Shown here piece after piece: positions 56,588 to 64,000 of a stretch of 64,000 nucleotides of DNA (positions are counted from its first letter, which is position 1; the number at the start of each line of letters is the position of its first letter). The stretch lies in assembly GCF_003265705.1 (NCBI RefSeq), contig NW_020312785.1, forward strand, positions 129,957,898 through 130,021,897, in the 5' to 3' direction. The notes below the pieces were generated by a model. That model was not told where the DNA came from and did no database searches. It saw only the letters and a program-made list of their open reading frames with translations. A program made the position numbers and the translations under genes. Origin of the DNA: Callorhinus ursinus (lineage: Eukaryota > Chordata > Mammalia > Carnivora > Otariidae).

Positions 56588-56868
56588 TTTTTTTTCAAAT
56601 TTTATAATACATTTCTTTTTTCATTATGTTATTTTAATCACCATACATTACATCATTAGTTTTTGATGTAGTGTTCCATGATTCATTGTTTGCATATAAC
56701 ACCCAGTGCTCCATGCAGTACGTGACCTCTTTAATACCCATCACTAGGCTAACCCATCCCCCCACCCCCCTCCCCTCTAGAACCCTCAGTTTGTTTCTCA
56801 GAGTCCATAGTCTCTCATGGTTCGTCTCCCCCTCTGATTTCCCCCCCTTCATTCTTCCCCTCCTGCTA
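56588..56868 (-). mobile_element. L1 3'UTR (carnivore-type)
   Basis: TTATTTTAATCACCATACAT, TTTTTGATGTAGTGTTCCAT, AACACCCAGTGCTCCATGCA, CCCACCCCCCTCCCCTCTAG, CATAGTCTCTCATGGTTCGT and CTCCCCCTCTGATTTCCC are the reverse complement of a carnivore L1 3'UTR. Truncated near 56868. Overlapping frames are incidental. Confidence 0.92.
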
Positions 56869-56869
56869 T

Positions 56870-57062
56870 CTTCTTCTTCTTCTTTTTTTTTTTAACATAT
56901 AATGTATTATTTGTTTCAGAGGTACAGATCTGTGATTCAACAGCCTTGCACAATTCACAGTGCTCACCATAGCACATACCCTCCCCAATGTCTATCACCC
57001 AGCCACCCCATCCCTCCCACCCCCCACCACTCCAGCAACCCTCAGTTTGTAAGAGTGGTTTT
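56870..57062 (-). mobile_element. Second L1 3'UTR fragment
   Basis: After a CTT/T-rich run (56870-56892), AACATATAATGTATTATTTG, TTCAGAGGTACAGATCTGTG, ACAATTCACAGTGCTCACCA, TAGCACATACCCTCCCCAAT and CCAGCAACCCTCAGTTTG show a different L1 3'UTR subtype in the same orientation as 56588-56868. Confidence 0.88.
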
Positions 57063-57316
57063 AACATTTTTTGCCTGAGAGTAAGACTCATCTGAAAAAC
57101 AAATTAAAAATAGATTCCGTGTCCAACTACATCAGTGAGGAACCTGGGAATGGCTATTTTCTAAAACTGATTTTATGATCAGGCAAGATTTGAAAACAGT
57201 GCAAAAGAATATTACAAACTATTGCATATTTGGTATGCTCAAACAAATTGTGTATGTAGAGTCATGGTTTCTGAGGCTTCCTGTAAAAAAAGAAAGGAGA
57301 CTTAGACATCCAATAA

Positions 57317-57354
<38 letters not shown>

Positions 57355-58109
57355 TGTCTGTCTGCCTATGAAATAAATTACTAATTCTTTTATTTTATTC
57401 TGTTCTTTGGCATTACTGGTCATTCAAGTAGTGTTTTCATTTATTTAGCAGATATTTATTGAGTGCTCACAAAGAACCATATTTTTTTAAAAGTTATGTG
57501 TAATATGATTTCCGCCTGAAAGAATTCTAGATATGACACTCACAGAAGTAACTAAATCATAAAGCATGATGACGTTGTATAAACAAAGTGCTACAAGAAT
57601 GTTCAGAAGGGGAAAATAATTCCTAACCACTTTTTGCCTTTTCTGCTTCACTTTCACCACTCTGCCATACACACCAGACCAACAATCGCTAGGGTTCACT
57701 GCGATCCATGTTCATCTTTACTGCTTATTAAAAATGTAAATCTAAATGGTGAGGTTAACATTTTATACAGTTCAAAATAGAAAACAGAAGTAAGAATAAC
57801 AGCATACAAGGGTGATTCTCACTTAATTTTAAGCTTCTGTGAAACAACAAAGTGGTCTATTTACCCACTGTTCTTTCTCCAAATCCTGGAACAGTGCCTA
57901 GGTTGTAGTGGTTGATCGTAAATATTTTTTGAATGAAGAGTGAAAAGATGTAGTAGGACTTTACAGTATTGATATGACTCAAAAAATGAAATTACTCTTT
58001 GACCTTTAATTGCACCTTTGAGGAAGGAATCTGCAAGAAGAAAGTCACTATTTAGTGTGTAAATAATGTGTGGCGACGCAGGCATCTTTGATAGTCATTG
58101 AAAGTCAGT
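57063..58109. other. Unassigned with L2 shards
   Basis: 57425-57480 (ATTTAGCAGATATTTATTGA, GTGCTCAC) is a reverse L2 shard; 57880-57945 (CTGGAACAGTGCCTAGGTTG, ATATTTTTTGAATGAAGAG) is a sense L2 shard. No gene. Confidence 0.5.
57319..57364 (+). repeat. (TG)n with (TGTC)n microsatellite
   Basis: About 16 TG units followed by TCTGTCTGTCTGCC. Likely variable in length. Confidence 0.97.
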
Positions 58110-58345
58110 ATGACATAGAGTTTAACGGTTGGACTTAGACTCAGAGTCTGAAAGAACTTAGACTAAGTTTCACTCTCCTACACGCTAACTGAGTGAACTA
58201 AGGTTTTAGTTTCCTCATCTATAAACGAGGTTGGTAAGAGTAACTTCTATACTCACAGGATTGTTGAGAGGATTACGTGAGGTTATGTGGGAAAAGCTCC
58301 TTGAACAGAGCCTGACGCATGGTACGTTAAAGAAATAGGAGCAGC
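58110..58345 (+). mobile_element. MIR
   Basis: TTTAACGGTTGGACTTAGAC, TTTTAGTTTCCTCATCTATA, ATTGTTGAGAGGATTACGTG and TCCTTGAACAGAGCCTGACG follow MIR sense order over nearly full length. Confidence 0.85.
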
Positions 58346-59929
58346 TCACCATTAGCCTAATCCTGTGAGTTAGGTAAAGCCCGTCCTTATGCAGATTCTT
58401 TCCTGCTATCTGTTGGAATAGTGGCATAAGAAAAGCATAAATCTTGTGATGACTGAGATATCAACAGTGACCTCTAGAGCTGTGTCACATTCAACCTACA
58501 CAACCATATGTAGCAGCTCTGACTGAGCCACCGTTGTCACTGTCATTATTATTGTTAATGTTGTTCTATTTCTTCAAATGGTATCTGTAGAAGAAGAAAG
58601 TATCCTAAATATTCCAAAAAGCTGGCTAAGCTCCTTTTTGCCTAAGATATGATTATTACTACATTTTATCAAGAGAAACTTAACATAGAAATATTTATAC
58701 TATAGAATATGAAATAGAACTCCAAATTGTCCTTAAACTGGATTATAACTATTTATAAATAAATACATGGTTTGGAAAATAATCTCTTTGGAGTGGTGAC
58801 ATGAAAATGTAGACAGTTGTTTCTAATTTAAAAACTGTACATTGATTCTTGTTATAATACTTATGTCATAAACATACACAGTTAAATATTTATATCCATC
58901 AGCTATGAAGGAACTTTCAGCAGAAAGTCATTTAAAAATATGGGAGAGAGACTTCTTTGGAGAAAGACTTTAGAAGAAAAGTGGGAAAGACATGGGGATA
59001 TGATGGAAGCAAAATGGAAATTTAGGAGCAGTGGAGATGAATGTATAGAATAACAAGGTGTTAAAAAGATGATTCTCTTTCAAGCTGCTATTTTTTAATG
59101 TTCAAGTAATCATATGGTATAGAATCTTTCCTTTGAATTTTCTTATGCTTTACTTTGTTAATCATCAACTTTTAATAGAAGTTCCAGGAAGGCCAGGGGA
59201 CTCTATGTACTACATGTGAGCTTAAGGGAATAGAAATAACCCATTTTCAGAAGAACCTTTACCTCTACCCCTCTGGGATGGTTTCTTCTTTGCACGTTGA
59301 GCTGCATGTCTTTGCCATCTTGACATGCTTCCTTATAGTGCTAGAAGGAAGATAGGTGTCTTCCTCCATTCTTCCAATTGAGCCAGAGTTTGTGCTTGAT
59401 TAAGATAGCATTTCAATTCTATCTTGTTTTCCCCCATTGCCATCACCTAATAGTGTTTCTTGCATTTCAAAAACAATTAAGCTTGTTTTACTAACATTTT
59501 GAGAAGAGCTTGTGACATTATGAATGTTCTCCTTCAATTAGATTTATTAATTCTTCTTAGTCACTAAAGAAGGATTAATTTGATTAGCCAGGAAGGGACT
59601 CAGCTGTGTTTCCAAATTAGTGAACTCATTTTCATCCAGGTGTTGGAAAACTAGAGGGGTCCTGCTTTAAGAGTAGAACCATTGGATCTGAAATTTTGTT
59701 TTGGGAGTCCTGTGGCCATAAGAACCTAGTGATCCTGATCCTCGGCTCTTGGTTTGAGCTGTTTGTGAAATTTGCCATCTGAACTGAATTATTCAGAATG
59801 AGGAAATATTAGTAATACAAAATGGTTCCCATTGTTCACATTAATGACAAAATAAACACGGTTACATCATTTGTGGCCTGTGGAGTCCTCAGAGGACTTC
59901 TGCACATACTATATCCGTGAGAACCCCCA
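58346..59929. other. Unassigned sequence
   Basis: AT-rich, no gene or clear repeat over about 1.6 kb. Confidence 0.4.
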
Positions 59930-60075
59930 ACATGGTGAGGTTGGTATGTGATCCCCATTTTGGTGGTGAGAAAGATGAAACTCAGAGAGGTCAGATGCCT
60001 TTCCAAGTGTCATGGTGCTAGTGAGTGGCAGAAACTGGACTGGAGCCCAGATTTCCCGATTCTAAGCCTATCATG
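59930..60075 (-). mobile_element. MIR
   Basis: ATCCCCATTTTGGTGGTGAG, AAAGATGAAACTCAGAGAGG, AAACTGGACTGGAGCCCAGA and TTTCCCGATTCTAAGCC follow reverse MIR order. Confidence 0.82.
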
Positions 60076-60734
60076 CCAAGGTCAGATGCTAAGTGATAGG
60101 GAGTTAACAGACATAAATAAACTATATTTTGGCCCCTTTGGTTGAGATCTTGAACCATGACCTAAATTTGCCTTCTTTTTCTATGAGGCATTTCCATCTC
60201 TCCCTGTCCCACTTTCTTGAGAACGTACATTAATCTCTGCTAATCTAGCTGAATCAGTAGGCAAACTAAAATAATATCCCTGGGAGGGATGTACTTTCAT
60301 TTATCTTAATGGGGTGTTAATTTTGAGACTTAATTATCAGAAACACTCTCCCTTTACACTTACGGTAACCTATGCAGAGCTGCAAAACACAATCAGTTGG
60401 TGCTTGTGCAGATGTAGGATTTGGTGCTGGAGGGAGAGAGTCCAGGGACAGAAGTTCAGGCCCTAGCTGTTGCTCTCTGGATGTGGCGAACGTTTCTTCC
60501 ATTGCTTTTCTACATCCAGGGGTTGATCCCCAACTCCTTATCCTCCTGACTACAAGAATAAATTTTTTCCAGACATGCACATATATCGATGTTGTTTGCA
60601 TCAGGTCTCTTCAAAGCCTATCACAGAAAGTGTGTGAGGGTGGTGGTGGGGGGATTCACATTCCTGAATGATTTTAAATTTTAACTTTGATGTTTTCTTC
60701 AAATGAGGATACCAAGATCATTTTGTGGTACCAT
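60076..60734. other. Unassigned sequence
   Basis: No gene. The overlapping frames on both strands at 60317-60671 show no domain. Confidence 0.4.
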
Positions 60735-60960
60735 CTTTGAAAGTGTGGGTTTTAGAGTGAGATGACCTGCTTTCCAATACGGACTCCACCTCTTACCACT
60801 GTGCGACTTTAGGCAACTCACATAATCTTTGTGTGACGCAGCATCCTTATCTGTGTAATTGGGATAAGAATAACAGCTACCTTATGGAATGGATGAGGGT
60901 GCAGTGAAAATCTATCTTTTAAGCACTAGAAACAATAAGTATGGGTATTATTATTTGTGT
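60735..60960 (+). mobile_element. MIR
   Basis: GTGTGGGTTTTAGAGTGAGA, GGACTCCACCTCTTACCACT, GTGCGACTTTAGGCAACTCA, TAATTGGGATAAGAATAACA and GAATGGATGAGGGTGCAGTG are in MIR sense order. Confidence 0.88.
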
Positions 60961-61329
60961 GTTAGAGTAAAAATGGCAATTTGTAAGGTGTAAGTGCTTA
61001 CAATATACCACAATTTTTATAAACGTAATAGGGCATTTCGTCAAAATTTTTCATGTATTGAAAGCCTCAAGAAATGGAAATATTCCTACTTTCTTGCTAA
61101 AGAATTCCCTCTTTGAAACTTACTCGTGGATTCTTGTCTGTTTGCGATGAGCATATAGATATTCCAATTTAAAATCAGGTAGCATTCACAAGAGTAATGT
61201 AAGCATGGAATAATTTTAGTCATAGAATTTTTTTTTATTTATTCTAATAATCATGTTAGGTCCTCTCCTTCATTCTGTCAATGCCCTTTTGTGGAGCCAT
61301 TGAGTCCCAAGGTAAAAAATTAATCCTAA
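60961..61329. other. Unassigned sequence
   Basis: No gene or clear repeat. Confidence 0.4.
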
Positions 61330-61540
61330 GGGCCAGTTCAGGTACCTCCTCATCATGTTTTCTCCACCATTCAGCTCACAGGGATGCTCTCCTTCCCCTG
61401 AATACCAACTCACCTCCTCTAATTTTACCACCACTAATTTGGCATGTAGATATTTCATTACACCTTAGGCTTATGGTTATATACCTCTCCCCTTCACTAG
61501 ATTTTAAGCTCTTTTAAGGTAAGAACTTGTTTTGCAATCC
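61330..61540 (+). mobile_element. L2 3' end fragment
   Basis: TCCACCATTCAGCTCACAGG, CATTACACCTTAGGCTTATG, TTCACTAGATTTTAAGCTCT and TTTAAGGTAAGAACTTGTTT follow L2 sense order. Confidence 0.65.
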
Positions 61541-62116
61541 CTGAGTCAGCCTATGCCTCTGACTCTTGAGTCCATAGGTATTGTCTCTTTTTCACCCCTG
61601 TCACTCCAGGGGCAAAGTTCAAATGCCCTGATGATTTACCTAGGAGGTCCATCTAAAACAAGCATTTCATGAGTTTCAGAAAAATTTACACGTTATTCTG
61701 GGGAGGGCTGATTTTAAGTGGCCACACTGTTGAGAACACATATGGCGCTCATTTCCTTTTCTCTCCACCTTGCCGCCTTCCTCTCTGCCCTTACTAGAGT
61801 GCCCAGCCAGAGTTCCAGATTCTTTTTTCTGTAGTATTTTGGCTCTTTTCCACTTTCCTTTGGTGCCTTTAGGGACAGCCAATTCCTCACAAATAATTTG
61901 GGTGAAAACATTCTCTCCAAATTCTTACTCCTTTGCTTTTCCCGGAGCAGTGACCAGCACTTTTGTAATGCATATACAATAAGCACTCAGTAAATGTTGC
62001 CTGGTGATACAAAGTGCTTGATTATGATAGAAACAACTGTGGTAATTAGGGGCGGGTGGTGAGGGTTTCTTGGAAAATCTGGGAAGGGACTCTCTTGGGT
62101 ATGAGATCATAACCCC
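61541..62116. other. Unassigned with a short L2 or MIR shard
   Basis: 61965-62010 (TACAATAAGCACTCAGTAAA, TGTTGCCTGGTG) is a shard of L2 or MIR 3' text. Frames on both strands at 61676-61986 show no domain. Confidence 0.4.
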
Positions 62117-62445
62117 TTGCTATGGATTGAATGTTTCATATTTGAAATCTTAGCGATCAAGGTGATAGTATTAGGAGATAGGGCCTTTGAGAGGTGATTA
62201 GGTCATGAGGGAAGAGCCCTCATAAAAGGGATGAGTGCCTTATAAAAGAGACCTCAGAGAGCTTCTTAGCCCCTTCTACCACGTGAGGACATCTGTGAGG
62301 AAGTGGGCTCTCACCAGACATGGAATCTGCTGGTGCCTTACTCTCAGACTTCCCAGCCTCCAGAACTGTGAGAAATAAATTTCTGTTGCTTAAAAGCCAC
62401 TCCAGTCTATAGTGTTCTGTTACAGCAGCCCAGCGGACTAAGACA
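62117..62445 (+). mobile_element. MaLR-type LTR (MLT1A/MST-like)
   Basis: TTGCTATGGATTGAATGTTT, GAGATAGGGCCTTTGAGAGG, TGATTAGGTCATGAGGG, CCTCCAGAACTGTGAGAAAT, AAATTTCTGTTGCTTAAAAG and CAGCGGACTAAGACA give a nearly full-length sense LTR with AATAAA. Solo copy. Confidence 0.9.
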
Positions 62446-62539
62446 CCTCCCCAACAGGACTACACAATAAAGGGATCTGTTCTTACAAATAGTGCAAGCA
62501 TTTTAAGGAGAGGCCTGGTCTTAAACTGGCTACTACCAC

Positions 62540-63262
62540 TTCTTTTTTTTTTTAATTTTTATTTTTTTATTTAAATTCAATTAATTAACGTACAGTATAT
62601 TATTAGTTTCAGAGGTAGAGGTCAGTGATTCATCAGTCTTATATAATACCCAGTGTTCATTACATCAGGTGTCCTCCTTAATGCCCATCACCCAGTTACC
62701 CCATCCCCCCACCGCACTCCCCTCCAGCAACCCTCAGTTTGTTTCCTATGATTAAGAGTCTCTTATGGTTTGTCTCCCTCTCTGATTTCATCTTGTTTTA
62801 TTTTTTCCTCTCTTCCCCTATGATCCTCTGTTTTGTTTCTTAAGTTCCACATATGAGTAAAATCATATGATAATTATCTTTCTCTGATTGACTTATTTTG
62901 CTTAGCATAATACCTTCTAGTTCCTTCCATGATATTGCAAATGACAAGATTTCATTTTTTGATGGCTGAGTAATACTCCATTATATATACCACATGTTCT
63001 TTATCCATTCACCTGTTCATGGATATCTGGGCACTTTCCATAGTTTGGCTATTGTGTTCATTGCTGCTATAAACACGGAGGTACAGGTGCCCCTTCAGAT
63101 CATTATATTTCTATCTTTGGGGTAAATCCCTAGTAGTGCAATTGCTGGGTCATAGGGTAGCTCTATTTTCAACTTTTTGAGGAACCTCCAAGTTGTTTTC
63201 CAGAGTGGCTGCACCAGTTTGCATTTCCACCAACGGTGTAAGAGGGTTTCCCTCTCTGTGTG
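62540..63262 (-). mobile_element. 5'-truncated L1 (ORF2 end and 3'UTR)
   Basis: T-rich left end, then AACGTACAGTATATTATTAG, ACCCAGTGTTCATTACATCA, CTCTTATGGTTTGTCTCCC, TGATGGCTGAGTAATACTCC, TTGCTGGGTCATAGGGTAGC and TGGCTGCACCAGTTTGCATT are the reverse complement of L1 3'UTR and ORF2 C-terminal sequence. Truncated near 63262. Confidence 0.92.
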
Positions 63263-63767
63263 TCCTTTAACTAATAACCTCAGTTAGAACTGATAATCAC
63301 TGGAAAGCTTAGTACTCTAATCTCAAGCCGGGCAAATACCTGGAAGAGTTTGTTTCTCTTAACTCTCACTGACTGTGTGGAAGGGTCATGTGCGTCAGAG
63401 GAATACTGAATGTTCACTCATATCCAAGCAGACAGACTGCAAACTATAAGCAAATAGCTAGCTAGTACTCCCTGTGCGTGGGAGTCAGGTTATGTTCTCT
63501 ATCTTTTCCCCTGTGACAGGGCAAAGTATTGAAAGTTTCTGGAACCCAGAGGCCAAAGAAAGCCCATGTTCTTCATAAGAACAGCTGATCAGAGATAAGT
63601 GCTTGCTGGTTTCTAGAGGAGAGAGCCTTGAAAAGGAGGCTAGAACTCTAGAAAATAGGCCTGGAGAGGAGATGTTGTCTTATGACTCAAGAGATTCAGG
63701 TGGTAAAACGCTGTGGAGCTGGAGGGAGGACACACTGGATCCTCCTACAAGAAGCAGGCTTCACCTA
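63263..63767. other. Unassigned sequence between two L1 pieces
   Basis: About 505 bases not readable as L1. Plus frame 63603-63794 shows no domain. Confidence 0.45.
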
Positions 63768-64000
63768 AACCCAGCAGGAGAAGAGAAATCATAAAGATCA
63801 GAGCAGAAATCAATGAACTAGAAACCAAAAGAACAGTAGAACAGATCAACGAAACTAGGAGCTGGTTCTTTGAAAGAATTAACAAGATTGATAAACCCCT
63901 GGCCAGACTGATCAAAAAGAAAAGAGAAATGACCCAAATCAACAAAATCATGAATGAAAGAGGAGAGATCACAACCAACACCAAAGAAATACAAACAATT
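63768..64000 (+). pseudogene. L1 ORF2 fragment, runs off window
   Basis: Sense L1 ORF2 between endonuclease and reverse transcriptase: [35 protein letters not shown] and [17 protein letters not shown]. It stays open to the window edge in this stretch, so a long ORF2 could follow. Its start at about 63768 is abrupt, so it is 5'-truncated or inverted relative to the L1 at 62540-63262. Confidence 0.9.

Noticed and set aside
61676..61986. Overlapping frames on both strands as a gene pair
   Set aside because: No domain, no splice evidence and short length; chance frames.

Overview
This window is non-coding mammalian nuclear DNA, and no intact protein-coding gene of the host is visible. The organism is a carnivoran, because fourteen tRNA-derived CAN-SINE copies are present (head box like GGGGTGCCTGGGTGGCTCAG, a CT-rich 3' part and an AATAAA-type tail), together with L1 elements whose 5' end and 3'UTR look like carnivore L1. 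The SINE body (CCAGGGTCCTGGGATCGAGCC, then CTCCCTGCTCAGC) fits bears, seals and mustelids better than cats, and no young dog-type SINEC_Cf was seen. An arctoid caniform is therefore my inference, not a proof.

Layout. 1-3469: 5' part of a carnivore L1 on the minus strand, with broken ORF2 start, broken ORF1, a duplicated spacer and a GC-rich promoter region. It is inserted into the 3' half of another L1 (to about 5325). 5.3-15.5 kb: mostly unassigned sequence with three SINEs-in-context, an MaLR LTR and a long L2. 15.5-23.4 kb: a 5'-inverted (twin-primed) L1, a MIR split by an MaLR LTR, hAT fragments, SINEs, a GATA microsatellite and a solo LTR with a 4-bp target duplication. 24-31 kb: SINEs, LTR fragments and L2. 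31.4-34.9 kb: an ancient L1 on the minus strand into which two head-to-head SINEs and a processed pseudogene were inserted. 35-48 kb: scattered MIR, L2, MER5A, LTR-like and L1 3' pieces. 48-52.06 kb: a degenerate plus-strand L1 ending at a perfect 34-bp inverted repeat. 52-64 kb: LTRs, ancient L1 3' ends, MIRs and, at the right edge, L1 ORF2 sequence that runs out of the window.

The one recognisable host gene sequence is at 34201-34763 on the minus strand: a retrocopy of a short, intron-less CAMTA1 transcript with GC-rich 5' leader, a start codon, 78 codons colinear with the CAMTA1 N-terminus, a divergent 2-residue end and stop, a 3'UTR with an ATTAAA signal, a poly(A) tract and flanking 17-bp target duplications. 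It appears to be a fossil of an alternatively terminated CAMTA1 mRNA and is the best candidate here for follow-up.

No operon, CRISPR array, phage or other prokaryotic system is present, and nothing suggests a new biological system. The interest is in retrotransposition history: nested insertions, inversions, fold-backs, and a striking absence of CAN-SINEs from 39.5 to 64 kb.
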